Shown piece after piece: positions 10,424-21,596 of a stretch of DNA of 34,783 nucleotides. The notes under the pieces were generated by a model, which made no database searches, was not told the DNA's origin, and worked only from the letters and a program-made list of their open reading frames with translations. How positions within the stretch are numbered: the first letter of the stretch is position 1; every line of letters starts with the position of its first letter. A program made the translations under genes and the position numbers. The DNA comes from Hysterium pulicare CBS 123377 (taxonomy: Eukaryota; Ascomycota; Dothideomycetes; Hysteriales; Hysteriaceae), in assembly GCA_000467715.1 (NCBI GenBank), contig AJFK01000105.1, positions 1 through 34,783 of the forward strand. The letters run 5' to 3'.

Positions 10424-12004
10424 TTTTGCCGAGCTGTGTCTGTTGGTGAGCTCGTGCGTCGAATCTAGCGGTTGTGAGATGGTCGGGAGGATCGATAGAC
10501 AATGTCTCAAAGTTTCTCGGCGAAGACTCTTCCTCACACAAGGATCCGAAGGGGTGAGAGAGGTGGCGGAGTTACTCGGCGATTTGGCGGATGCTTGCGG
10601 ACGCGTATTTCTTTGGAGTGATGTGCGATGACTGAAAACGGTGGCTGGACGGCACCAAACTCAAGTTTGATTAATCACTATGCTGAAGCACAAAGCAGAT
10701 ACAGATATCCAGAGAACATAAAAGATGAACAAATCCGAAGCCTATGAATTGTTGGTGGTGTTGAAGTTCAGTTGGGATTGCGGAAGTGGCATGTGGAATG
10801 CTGGTGGAGTTTTAACCAGAGTTATTGCATCACATCAGTTTATGCCTTCCGGGGTCATCTCTTATCATGGGCACATATCGCCTGTATCGGAAGGCCCGCG
10901 CAGGCATAAACTCTCTCTACAAGGCGGGCAAGGCCGGCCATCCCATTTTTCATCAGTCACATTCCTCAGCATGAGAATTAGGGCGGCTTTAATCAGCAAG
11001 CATACTGCTCGGAAGGCCCATAGTTCTCCAGTTAGCTCCCTCTCCCGGATGCGCCAAGCGAGCGATTTACATTGCTTAAGTTTAGCCTGGCACCAGCGGA
11101 GGGATTTCGGGGGTGAGTTTCGGTGTGGACGGATGCTGCCTACGTCATTTGCCCTCAATCTCATAGGGCTGACCACGTCGGCCGCTTGCACGAGCCAACA
11201 ACGTCATAGATAGAAGTGTCAAATGCCATGGCCGATGTTCAGAATGCTGTTGAACACGACATGGTATTGTCGGGAATGCTATCATTTCAAACGAGCAGCC
11301 ATCTTACTTTTCTAGTCGACTCTGAGGCTATGAATCCCGAGTCGGATGCATCAGGGAGTTTTGAAAGCAGCATTTCTCGGCACTTTGAATCTCGATCCGC
11401 GTAGTGCCGAGCGCGAGTTGTGATTCGCGAGAGAGATCTAGCCGTCACACGATCCATGTTTCGAACAGATGTCTTCGTTTGATAGTACCTGGTGTAGATA
11501 CGAAAGAATGCTGGAGACATACTCAATGGTCATTCAATCCTCCAATAGCTCAACCCATTTCTTGCTATGGGAGGCAAAACTGCACCTCTCGTGGCTGTCA
11601 CTTCGACGAGTTCTAGGTGAGAATGTTTGGTGGAGTGGCTTAACCTGCCCTCTTTGAGTGAAGTGAATCCGCACCTGGGTGAAGAGTAAGACGGTGAATT
11701 CGTGACCACCTCAGACCACCGAAGAAGCCAGTGAGAATGATGCAGGAAGCTCGTTCTTCCCTACCTGCTTTACTTCACTTGTCCAATCCAACCTTTCTAG
11801 TTTTTTTTCACAATCGTCGCCTCCTATTTTCTCTATTTCTTTGGTAATCATCACCATCCACGTCCAAGTTTCCTTTCTAGTAGCAGGTGGTAAGTGGACT
11901 GAATCTGAGATGCAGAGACTGTACTTATCGAATTTTGACAGATGAGGCGTGAAGTCACGGCTTCACAGACAGGGCCATAAGTAATCGTTGCTTTCCAATT
12001 CCCA
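10424..12004. other. Intergenic, with the 5' leader of the coiled-coil gene at its right end
   Basis: The overlapping frames at 10725-11213 (+) and 10865-11191 (-) are unrecognised and probably chance. An 8-bp perfect inverted repeat (CTCGGCAC at 11376-11383, GTGCCGAG at 11404-11411) could form a hairpin. A CT-rich, T-run region near 11780-11870 looks like the start region of the next gene's transcript. Confidence 0.4.
11890..11941 (+). other. Probable 5'-UTR intron of the coiled-coil gene
   Basis: A GTAAGT donor and TTTTGACAG acceptor are 52 nt apart, the same size class as coding introns here. It lies 63 bases before ATG 12005. A short upstream ORF begins just after the acceptor (ATG 11942). 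Confidence 0.45.
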
Positions 12005-12704
12005 ATGGGCCGGCAAGCACAATCAGCAAAGGCGAACATGTCTCCATTGTTATCAACACGTCGAAATCAGCGCCTTCTGGCAAAGAAAAGAACAGGTCAA
12101 GTTGTCACGCCGGCTTCCAAGCCGAACCCAGTAGCGAAGGCCAAATTGCCAGGTCTTGGTGCTGGAGTCGTCGGACAATCTCTGAACAATGCCTTTTCTG
12201 CGGTAAGTATAGGTCTTTCATTCACGAAGATTTACTCATGATCATCAGGTATGGAACGCAGCTAGTGTCTCTGAAGTGAACCAGCTCAAATTTGCCAAAC
12301 TCGAGACACGAAAAGCAAAGGAGAAAACGAAGAAGCTCGAGGACGAACTAAACACAGCCCAAGCCACAATCTCTCAGAAGGACATGAATATCACGAATCT
12401 TACCAAGGAGCTAGAAGAGACGAAACAGAAATTGATCGCAGCCAAAGCTTTGAACGAAGAGTGGCGCACAGGGGTTCAAGAATGGGAGAAGTCAATGACA
12501 GCTTGGTTTCGAAAGCAAGGAGATGAGGATCAGGGATACCCAGAGGCAGGCGATGAAGACACCGGACTTGCGGACAGCGAACCTCTCCCAGGTTATATAC
12601 CTCAAGATGATGAATACCCGTATGACGAGGAAGCAGATATCATGACCGGGTACGGTGGATTCACCAACGTCGAGGATATCTATGCACCCTTGACCCAATA
12701 CTAG
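12005..12704 (+). CDS. Coiled-coil protein with acidic tail, function unknown, two exons (possibly three)
   Basis: Exons 12005-12202 and 12249-12704 join in phase 0 across a 46-nt GTAAGT...ATCAG intron, giving 217 residues. Residues 1-60 are basic (RRNQRLLAKKRTG, then a Pro/Lys-rich stretch). After LNNAFSAVWNAASVSEV comes a long heptad-type helix of about 75 residues (Lys/Glu/Leu rich, for example KLEDELNTAQATISQKDMN). The rest is acidic, rich in Asp, Glu, Tyr and Pro. No enzymatic motif is visible and I do not recognise the family. The frame stops at TAG 12702-12704 and again at TAG 12714-12716, yet continues open with the same acidic/Ser composition to TGA 12900-12902 (see the next entry), so the true C terminus may be longer (267 residues). 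Confidence 0.65.
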
Positions 12705-12716
12705 GATCCAGTTTAG

Positions 12717-12902
12717 GATTTCTCGAATATCAACACTAGCACGCGGGATAAGGAGGATTCTAGTTATGGAGACACAACATCCGATACGCCTGCAGTGGGA
12801 TCCAGTGACGGCGATGAACTCTATGATCGCCATCTCGAGGATTTCGGAATGAGATCGAGTATCACGACTCCTTCGAGTAGGGACGTTGTTTTGGTAATTT
12901 GA
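12717..12902 (+). CDS. In-frame continuation of the coiled-coil gene, possible third exon
   Basis: Sixty-one sense codons follow the two TAG stops in the same frame. They encode an Asp/Ser/Thr-rich, low-complexity sequence much like the preceding tail (for example SSYGDTTSDTP and SSDGDELYDRHLED). A 48-nt intron 12669-12716 (weak donor GTCGAG, acceptor GTTTAG) would remove both stops and keep phase 0, and its size equals neighbouring introns. The alternatives are stop-codon readthrough, a recent nonsense mutation, or chance. Confidence 0.35.
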   Translation, partial: DFSNINTSTRDKEDSSYGDTTSDTPAVGSSDGDELYDRHLEDFGMRSSITTPSSRDVVLVI

Positions 12903-13538
12903 AGGTGATCAACTCTGAATCTCGAGATGGATGAATTTGTGGTTGTTCTTTTTATCACAGCAAATCACCACTTGGCTGAGCAACGGCATAGTTCCATGAT
13001 TGTAAAGGATATCAATGAGGGCATTCGACCGAGACTTCATCTTCGCTTTGACCAACATTCATGATTGAGATGAACCAGTATTCTCTCTAAACTGCGATGT
13101 CCTCTTCGTAATGTGAAACTCATAATGGATGTCGTAATTTATTAGATTTTAGCATCCCTTTTCCTCCACAACCAACCACAGAAGGCTATGCTGACAATAA
13201 CTTCGACCTCCGCTGAGGATTAGATACTCCTTTGCAATTATAATTCCAGGATAAACTATCATATGTGCTTAGCAAGAAGAGTCGTTTCGAGGCTGATACG
13301 CTGAATACGGCAATGCCTATACCGTCCTAGCCTGCCAAGGACCGTTCCTAGATTAGCGAGCTTAGTCCATGATCGATGACCAAGTGCATTCATCCTTAGT
13401 CTACCAAGCTCTAAGCCGCCTCCGTCAACACTCGCTTTATTATGATTTGCACCTTTCACGCTTCAAAATGTCCAACATCCTGCATCGCCACTCCCTCAAT
13501 CCCGGAATTACCTGACCCTCCACCTCCAAACTCCCACA
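12903..13538. other. Intergenic, photolyase promoter region
   Basis: No ORF of interest, repeat or RNA is recognisable. The region holds the 3' end of the coiled-coil gene and the upstream region of the photolyase gene. Confidence 0.4.
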
Positions 13539-15566
13539 ATGCCCAAAGCTCGCGTTTGCTACTGGTTCCGTACCGATTTGCGCCTCCATGATTCTCCTGC
13601 ACTGAAAGCTGCTCTGGACCTTAAACCGGAGTGTTTCTACCCCATATGGACATGGGATCCACATTACGTGTATCGTGCAAGGGTCGGTCCAAATCGTTGG
13701 CAGTTCTTGTGCGTCAAAGATAGAAGCTGTCCGTCCTAGAGTTGGGCTCATTGACATACAGGATTGATTGTCAAACCGACCTCTCAAAGTCCATCACCAA
13801 GATCAACCCGAATTCGAAACTCTTCCTTATTCGTGAAGCCCCGCAGACCCTATTCCCTAAGCTGTTCAAAGCTTGGAAGATTACACATCTGGTATTTGAG
13901 AAGGATACGGATGCATATGCAAGGGAGAGAGACGAGCAGGTCATTGAATTGGCTAGAGAGGCTGGTGTAGAAGTTATTGTCAAGACTGGGAGGACTCTAT
14001 ATGATCCGGATGAGTTGGTCAAGCAGAATCACAACAAGCCTACCATGTCAATAACCTCCGTGGAAAAGGTAATATCAGGGCACTGTATTACGTACTCGCG
14101 GGCTGTACTAACATAAAACATAGGCTGGAGTGCGCATTGGACCCGTTCCTCGCCCTATACCGACCCCAAAATCCATACCGGATCCCGGCGACCTTTCTTT
14201 GGACTTCGATCAAGATCGCCCGTCTCAGGAGCCGGATTGCAATGCGGTACAACGAGATGGCTCTGAGAACTCTTATTCTTCTCTGGCAGGGCCAAATGGA
14301 GATTTTTCACTCCCAACAATGGAGGAATTAGGTCTCAAAGAAGCGACCACACCACACAGGGGTGGCGAGACAATTGCACTGAAGATGCTTTCAGACATCA
14401 CTGCTGACGAAGACTACACTGCTACCTTTGAGAAGCCAAAGACCGCCCCTACTGCCTTCGCTCCTCAGGCTACGACGCTTTTATCTCCACATCTCCACTT
14501 TGGTTCCCTAAGTTGTCGCGAATTCTACTGGCGTGTCCAGGATGTCGTCGACAAATACAAAGGCCGCGCTAGCAAACCACCAACGAGCCTTACCGGCCAA
14601 TTGCTATTCCGAGACATGTACTTTGGCGCACAAGCTAGCCTGGGTTATCGTTTCGGTCAGACATATGGCAATTCTCACTGTCGGTTCATTCCTTGGCATC
14701 TTCCATCTGAAGTCGACACCAGTACTGGGCAGATTACAGGGAAGTATATGACAGATTCGGTTGAGGCTAAGCAGCAATTGGAGCGCTGGAAATATGGCCT
14801 AACGGGTTTCCCTTGGATCGATGCTTTGATGAGACAGCTTAGACAGGAAGGATGGATTCATCATCTTGGAAGACACGCCGTGGCTTGCTTTCTTACCCGG
14901 GGTGGATGCTACATTGACTGGGAGCGTGGTGCTGAGGTTTTTGAAGAATGGCTCATTGATCACGAAGTCGCGTGCAACGTTGGAAATTGGCAGTGGTTAA
15001 GTTGTACAGCATTCTTCAGCCAGTTCTTTCGCTGCTACTCGCCGATCGCTTTTCCGCAAAAGTGGGATAAAGAGGGGAATTTCGTCCGGAGGTATGTTCC
15101 AGAGTTGGCAAGCTTTGATCAGAAGTACATTTACGAGCCCTGGAAAGCACCGATTGCGGATCAAAAGAAATGGGGTTGTCTCATCAAAGGTGATACTCTT
15201 GGTGAGGACGGCAATATGAAAATCTACCCAAAGCCAATGTTCGATTTCGCGCAGAGGAGGGAGATATGCATCAAGGCAATGAAGAATGCTTATCACGTCG
15301 GCTTACACGGGGACGACCCGAAGGTCCTAGATGGAAGTTGGAGAAGATTGTTTGATGATGCCGCAGAGGGACCGACTGAAGGCAAAGATGGACAACCGGG
15401 TGCTATGATTGCGCATGAAGATGCGACTGCGGAGGAAGAAGTTCATCATGAAAGCCCTCCATCCCCGAAGAAGACTCGCAAACAAGCGACATCGACTAAG
15501 GCTGGACACAAGAGAGAGGCTAGCCAAAGTACGCTTGATGGTATGGTCAAGAGAACGAAGAAATGA
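13539..15566 (+). CDS. (6-4) photolyase / animal-type cryptochrome, three exons
   Basis: This is a flavoprotein of the cryptochrome/photolyase family, expected to repair UV (6-4) photoproducts in nuclear DNA or to act as a blue-light sensor. Exons 13539-13708, 13762-14068 and 14124-15566 join in phase to 639 residues, with introns of 53 and 55 nt. The N-terminal antenna domain begins CYWFRTDLRLHDSPAL and contains RVGPNRWQFL. The FAD-binding catalytic domain includes LSPHLHFGSLSCREFYWR, LTGFPWIDALMRQLRQEGW, HHLGRHAVACFLTRGG and the Trp-rich NVGNWQWLSC. The two active-site histidines of (6-4) enzymes (406 and 410) are both present, which favours repair activity. An unusual polar insert of about 40 residues lies around 180-222. 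The roughly 100-residue tail is acidic then strongly basic (KKTRK, VKRTKK), a likely nuclear signal. CPD photolyase is less likely given the histidine motif. Confidence 0.95.
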
Positions 15567-16527
15567 TGACTGTCAAACGTCTCATCTCGTCGCGTGTGCG
15601 TAAATTACTTATAGACCTAAACCTTTTCCAAACAATACACGCACATGCTTTCATGGCTTTCGCTGAGCTCAAATGATCTAGGTAGACCTCTCACAGCTCT
15701 GGTGATAGAGCTTAGACAAACACTAGAGCTACAGACTACTACTTTCTAGGTTGAAGCTGCAAGACTCAGGAAACACTCTATTATTACCTGCACATCCCTG
15801 TTGTAAGTTTGCAAGCAACTTACGCGCACCCATCTCATCTAGTCCAGAAATTCAATCATTGGACCTTTGCAATATCGTTGATGTTCGTGAACCATCTTGG
15901 AAGCGCAGTTGCATGTGATGGCGGTTCGGCGCCGACGGACCGGATCATCATCAGGGATATAAAGTAAACATTCAACGCTCACACAGCTCGCTAGGAGAAA
16001 TTTCCTAGGGAACACAATTCCTGCAAATAGCTAATTGGCGGATTCTCGAAACCCATAACAACCATGCAATATATCTGTTTCGAACGCATATACATACCGG
16101 GACTTAGAAAGTCTTCGACGTACCAACTACCGGCACCAGGAACGGAAGAACAGGCAAGAATAGGCAGGCACATATCTTTTTAGGAAGCCTAACATTCGAA
16201 AGCTCATGTTTTTATCTGCGTTCAGTGGTGACTAGGCTTGAAAGAACACTCTCATTGACGAAATAGGAGATTGAGGAAAGAGTTGGGCCAGGTCTTCATT
16301 TACATGCACCCTGCAAACCAAGGAATTTCTCCGAGCCGACCTGGGAAGATTGTATCCCCAATCCAGGGTGCGCGAAGAGAAATATGTAAGGTGCCGATAA
16401 CAGTGTTAATAAAGTCCGTCCTTCCCTTCCCTCCCCATCGTGAACCTCACCCTTCGTCCCGAACCCCAGACTATCTCAACCCCCTTCTTGCCCTACATCG
16501 GCATCTCCCCCATACTTATTCCCCATC
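15567..16527. other. Intergenic
   Basis: This is the 3' flank of the photolyase gene and upstream region of the secreted-protein gene. Short frames only; CT-rich near 16420-16520 just before the ATG. No repeat or RNA is recognised. Confidence 0.4.
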
Positions 16528-17389
16528 ATGCTCTCCCTCATCTCTCTCCTCCTAACCCTCACATCCTTCCTCCCCTCCCCCGCCAGCGCAGCAACATGGT
16601 ACTTCCTCCGCTACAACCTCCCCAGCACGCAAGCCTTCCAGACCTTCAACGGCACGCTCTCGATCCCCAAACTGCCCAAAGCAGGCACCTACTACCTGTG
16701 GCCGGGGCTGCAACCCACGGACGGCAGCGGCGTGTATCAAAATGTACTTGATGGTCGCAGCGGCACGTGGTGGATCGGGAGTGGGTGGTGTTGCAAGAAT
16801 CCTGATTTGCCCTGGGGGAGCGGGTTCAATGTTCAAGGGGGGAATATGGTAGATTTTGCGAATTTTAAGGCGGGGAGTGGGTGGACGAGTCGGCTGCAGA
16901 AGGAGGGGGGTGCGGCGGTGACGGATACGTTTGCTTTGGGTGAGTGGTATGGCGTGGCGGGAGAGAATGAAAGAAGGAGAAGGGAAAGGGGAAGGAGAGT
17001 GAGTGAATGAAGAATGCTGATGATGTGTTGTGATGAATAGGTTCCAAGACGTTTAATCAGGTCCTCTTCGCCATCGAATTGACGGGCGTGAGTTGGGATT
17101 TCGGTCCTTTGACTTTCACGAATGTCGTAATCGTAAGTTTTTAACATCTCCCCTTCCCCCCAATGAAAGCTTTCCCTCATAAGTCAATGACATGTATCTG
17201 AGTTGATTCATTAACTTCTTCTTCTTCTTGAAATAGACTTCCTCCGGCACAAGTACCTCCTGGTGCACCAATAAACCGGAGAACTACAACAACGCGGCCA
17301 ACTACGCCGTTACTGGCGTCTCCGCTTCCGTTAGTGGGAACGTCGTCACTTGTAAGATTGATAGTGTGGTTTTGCAGAGTCCAAAGTGA
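16528..17389 (+). CDS. Small secreted protein of unknown function, three exons
   Basis: Exons 16528-16939, 17041-17132 and 17237-17389 join in phase to 218 residues. The introns (101 and 104 nt) begin GTGAGT and GTAAGT and end AATAG. Residues 1-21 are a clear signal peptide (hydrophobic Leu-rich core, then SPASA before ATWYF). The mature chain is about 197 residues and rich in Gly, Trp, Asn and Ser, with YYLWPGLQP, GTWWIGSGWCCKNP, SWCTNKPENYNNAANY and a final VTCKIDSVVLQSPK. Four cysteines could give two disulfides. The alternation of aromatic and Gly residues suggests a beta-sandwich, perhaps a carbohydrate-interacting fold, but no catalytic signature is visible. Similar lectin/glucanase-like secreted proteins occur in plant- and litter-associated ascomycetes; function is inference. 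Confidence 0.85.
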
Positions 17390-17500
17390 GGGTTCTGGGG
17401 ATGCAGGAAATTGTATTGAGAAATAGCATAATACATCTACATTCTTATAGATAAGGCTGCATATTGGAGGGGGTTCGTGAAATGATCGTGCGGCCGGTGC

Positions 17501-17638
17501 CTCTGTACCTCCCTACCGGTACCTCCCTACCTCTACCAGTCTACCTCTACCGGTCTACCTGTCTACCTGTACCGGCCTACCTCCCTCCCAGTACCTCTCT
17601 ACCTCTCTACCTCTCTACCTCTAACCCCCCTACCAGTC
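17501..17638 (+). repeat. Degenerate CT-rich tandem repeat (unit about CTACCTCT / CTACCGGT)
   Basis: Successive units of CTACC plus CTC, CGGT, TGT or AGT occur over about 138 bases. The end (17601-17621) is a near-perfect run of the 8-mer CTACCTCT. The strand is strongly pyrimidine-biased, typical of an expanding minisatellite. Confidence 0.7.
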
Positions 17639-17931
17639 CCAGAAATTAATTACGAACCAGACCACTAGCTCAAGGCAATACATTAACTCTTAAGAGCTCT
17701 AAAAGGGCTCCCTGCCAACCTATTTACTATTACAAAGTGGGAGCCGTCTCAGTTGGCTTCGTTTTATGGGAGGCTTATATTCTAGATTATTAGCAACGGG
17801 AACCTGATGAGAATAAAGGTCTCGCGTGGGTTGAGATGGAATCTTTCAAGACGAATCTGGGATAATAGTAGGGACTTCCCAGCATGTCGCGCCGGATGAC
17901 CGCGCGGGTGTCATGTTTCGACATTATTAGA

Positions 17932-17955
17932 GGATGTGGATGTGGATGTGGATGT
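17932..17955 (+). repeat. (GGATGT)4 microsatellite
   Basis: Four perfect copies of the hexamer GGATGT in tandem. Confidence 0.85.
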
Positions 17956-18628
17956 GTCTACCAAGTTCTTTACTATTAACCTATGAAGATGACTCAGTTT
18001 CAGTATAAAGCGTGAAGCAAGCTACCACCCTAAGCTTATTCAGAAACTGGGGTATGGAATGGGATCTATCCAGACGTGGACGGTCATGGAGCTCTGCAGT
18101 ACGACGAAATGTGCACCTACTGTGGCCCTGCAAGTCAATCATGTTCATGGTGACTGGTACCTCATATCTCGTTAGTTAGAAGTACTCCCGTATACGCCGG
18201 CGCGTTCACCAACGCCGTAAACCGTTGAGGCTGGCATCTACAAACGACATGGAGAAAAGAGGCGGAAATTTTGTGCGAAGTAGGACATTGACCGTCCTCC
18301 ATGAGATACGTATGTATTTACTTTTTTGCGCGTCATCTTGAAGATAAGAATGTAGAGAATCTGAGAAAGCAATATCAAGAGACTCCTTTCTATCCTTTGA
18401 CACCAGTAGCGCCGATGCCACATGTACATACCATTTCCTCCAACGTAGCCTCGATGAATATATTTACAAGAAGTAAGGGTAATAAGGAAAAGGAAATGAA
18501 ACGAAGAGTTTGAACAAGGTCGGAACGTTCATAAATGTCTCGAATATGAGAGAGCGTTGAAGAGTGCGAGAGAGTCCCCAAATAGATCACCCAAAACGCC
18601 TGTTCCGACCAGTCTATAGTCATAAATG

Positions 18629-20947
18629 TCATTGCGTATTCCAAGGCGGGACGTCTTCCATGAATTGTTCATCGTATTCGAAGTTCGCGTCTAGATTATT
18701 GCTGAAATCGAGAGGCAGGTCCGGGAAAGCATTCATGCCGGCGAGAGTATCAGCAGTGGTAAATTGCATGTCTGAAAGTTGAGTGTTGGTGTAATCAATC
18801 GAGTTACCAAAGGTCTCGATGAAGTTGTTCGTTCCAAAGGGCATGTTAGGCAACATAGGAGCTTGTTGTCCGTACGCAGGCATCATTTGTTGCATAGGGG
18901 ACATGGTTGTGGCTCTCCCTGGCACTGATTGAAGATAGGGTGATTGGGTGGTCATTGGTAAGGTTGTATTTGAACTTCTGGCTGTCGGTTGTCCGTATGG
19001 TGATTGTTGCTCCATGGGCGAAGTGGTGTTAGATGAACTTGAAGCACTACCGGTCATAGTCATTGTGTCCTGGAAAGGTGCTAATGGAATCCGAGGCGTT
19101 TTCGGTCTCTTGATTGGATCTTGGGGACTTAGTCCGTCAACGTTGTTTCTCAACTCATTCATCTGTGGGTTAACCCATTGAGCCATGATCATGCCGTCCC
19201 GAAAGTGATTCGCAATATGAGTCTCCCTCATATCCCAGGTTTCAAGAATTTCAGGGCAGAATCCACACTTCCATGACTTAGTGACCTGCTCTGCTGCTGC
19301 TTTCTTCCAGCGAGTGCTAGCGAGATCATGAAGTGGAGCACCATGGTAGTTTTTCACATGCTGTCGTAGGTGGTCAGGACGGTAGAAGGTCCGGTCCTGA
19401 GATGGTCTGGCCTCGCACTCGCTAATTCGATGGTTGTGTAGAAAATGGTCTTCGGATGGATTTGATTCCAGGCAGAAAGCACAACAACTACCTTGGCGGT
19501 TAATATATGAAATGCGAGGGCCAAAGAGCATGCACGTCCATGATACCCGTGGTAAATGTTGGGTCTCTTCGTGACGCCTCCATGATTTGGGCGATAGATG
19601 CTTGAGACAGAATGTGCACTGCCATGTATCTTGGATAGAGGTCGAATTAGCGTTGGAAATTGAGGGAGCCGGAACGGCAGTGATAGTAGGTAATTGCGGC
19701 GCCTGCCAGCTCCTCCTGTAGTTTTTCTTCTTCCCTCTTCTGGAGGAACCTTGGCGGCAAGCGAGCGGGGACTGAGGTGATGAGTTGCATACACTAGAGC
19801 CTGAGACTGAACCAGCTCCTAGTCGAGGGCTCAGAGTAGTAGCGAATAATGGTTGAGAGAATGCTTGACTGTATTGTGTACCTGACGCGGCACTTGCAAC
19901 GGCACTCTCCGGTGGTGCCTCATCGTCAGAACTGCTCGATAACCATTGTTCCATAGGGTTGAGTTGACGGGCTCGAGCATTGGTAAACCAAGTGGTGACC
20001 TGTTTTTCAGTGATATTGCACTCTTGGGCTAATTGCCTCTTATCTTCCGCGCTGGGGTACGGGTTGTCTTGATGTGCATCCAGCCACCCTTGGAGTTTAT
20101 TCAATGCGCTCAAAGGTAACTTGAACGAACGACCGGCCCTTGACCTCTTCACCTTGGGTGCTTCTTCGATCGGTTCAGGCTGTGAAATCACTTTCGGAGC
20201 AGCGTTAATGCAGCTCGGGCACTTCGCCGGTTTTCCAGGATTGATGAGAGCCGACAACTCGCACGCTGAACATCGTAGTTCAGACTTTGGAATCTCCAGC
20301 TTCGACAACTCGGGCTTCACATCCTTTGCTTTTTGAACAGGATTCGGAAGCTGGGACAAACTAGGGGCGTTGCAAGTTGTGCATTTGATGTTCTCTCCAG
20401 GATTGGTGATGCCCCAGAGTTCACAAGCGACACAACTTTTGTCTTCGGTAGGTTGTCCTGGACCACAAAAGAAACTGTTCGTGCGAGATCCTTCTTTAGA
20501 CGTGAAAACACTGAGTCTCGTGACGACAGGATTGATGGTTGGCTGATCTTGTTGAACACGGACTTGATCACCCTTGCTGACATTAGACTTCTCCAAAGGT
20601 AGTGAAGAACAAAAAACACCTACGACGTGTACGTTCCAAAAGGTTCCAAACTTTAGGCCACCATTGACATCTTCTCCCAAGGGGTTGTTGATGGTCGAAG
20701 GTCCAGCAATTTGTTCGGATGGATACTAGGAAAAGTCAGACGGTTCGTTCAAGAGGACATGATGAGTTATGAATGGCTAAGAAGTGTTTCGTACCTGATC
20801 GTCAAGGTCCGAGGGTGTCACCTCCGCAGGGTGAAGCTCTCCGGGATCATATGACGAGGAGCCATAGCCAGAGTCGAAGGACCAGATGGAGGGAGCTGCT
20901 GCGGCCTTGCGAGGCCCGCTCGGTCCAAGCATCGTGGCATTGGGCAT
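18629..20947 (-). CDS. Homeobox and C2H2 zinc-finger transcription factor, two exons
   Basis: A nuclear DNA-binding regulator. Exon 1 is 20947-20795 and exon 2 is 20725-18629, joined in phase 0 across a 69-nt intron (donor GTACGA, branch CTGAC, acceptor CCTAG), for 749 residues. The N terminus contains SIWSFDSGYGSSSYD. Two Cys4 motifs with identical C-x2-C-x13-C-x2-C spacing (about residues 149-169 and 203-223) resemble small zinc ribbons; both have an NPG turn. A homeodomain of TALE/KN character spans about 246-306, with helix 3 reading QVTTWFTNARARQL. Three C2H2-like fingers follow (about 420-440, 465-487, 537-557), then a Pro/Gln/Ser/Met-rich activation-type tail. Homeobox plus C2H2 proteins are a known Pezizomycotina class linked to development; the target here is unknown. 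Start chosen at the first ATG in the frame that gives SIWSFDSGYG. Confidence 0.88.
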
Positions 20948-21596
20948 ACAAAGAGGCGATTTGTGGGTTCTGGGGATAAAGCGTAGGCTGACTATTAAAA
21001 GACAAGAGATCAGGCAGTGAGGGCAAGGCGCCGAAGTTATGTAGTCGAAGCCCTTCACCACTTGAGTTAGAGGGTGGTGGTGGCTCAGCAGCGCACTAGC
21101 GTGGACGCCTCCATGCCTTAGCCACACTGCATCGCATCACACCGCACCCGCCCTTCAGCTCGACAGGGGTCGCATTTCTGCTGCCCAGCCTCACGTCATA
21201 GCTAAATCGAGCTCGGCGGAAGCGCTGTGGCTTCGGTGCCTGTCCCAGAGCCTCATCGGAACTTTATGCGAAAACGCGTGGGGTCTGGAAGCAGCTGCAT
21301 CTTGGGCATCTTCGTCATTGAATGCATTAATGCTAGTTACAGACGCTCTCAGAGCCATCTACTTCGTTCTGTGCCTCAATCGCAACCGAACACACTCAAA
21401 CGCATGGTGCGGCTTTCTTCGGGGCCCTCAAGAGACCGCCACCCAATCGCTCGTACACCAGCTTCAAGACCATATCATCTGTGTTCTTCTCTTCCACCCT
21501 TCTGTCGAGCGCACAGGGCTCGCGTTAAAGCACCAGGCCTCACGCGGCCATAGCCGCACTGCACGGATAGAGATTGTGGCCCCAACGTTGGGCTTC
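20948..21596. other. Intergenic, homeobox-gene upstream region
   Basis: This lies between the start of the homeobox gene and the stop of the next minus-strand gene, so it holds the homeobox promoter and 5' UTR. No distinct element is recognised. Confidence 0.4.

Larger units (their letters stand above)
17390..18628. other. Intergenic, convergent 3' flanks with simple repeats
   Basis: The region lies between the secreted-protein gene (+) and the homeobox gene (-). Besides the two repeats listed separately it has a perfect 7-bp inverted pair (GGCTCCC near 17708, GGGAGCC near 17741). No gene was found. Confidence 0.45.

Noticed and set aside
10725-11213. 162-codon ORF and opposing 108-codon ORF
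   Set aside because: Both unrecognised and mutually antisense; no promoter or splice evidence separates them from chance.
20577-20632. Possible second intron in the homeobox gene (GTACAC...GTCAG)
   Set aside because: Removing it shifts the frame into an immediate stop, and the branch-to-acceptor distance is too short.
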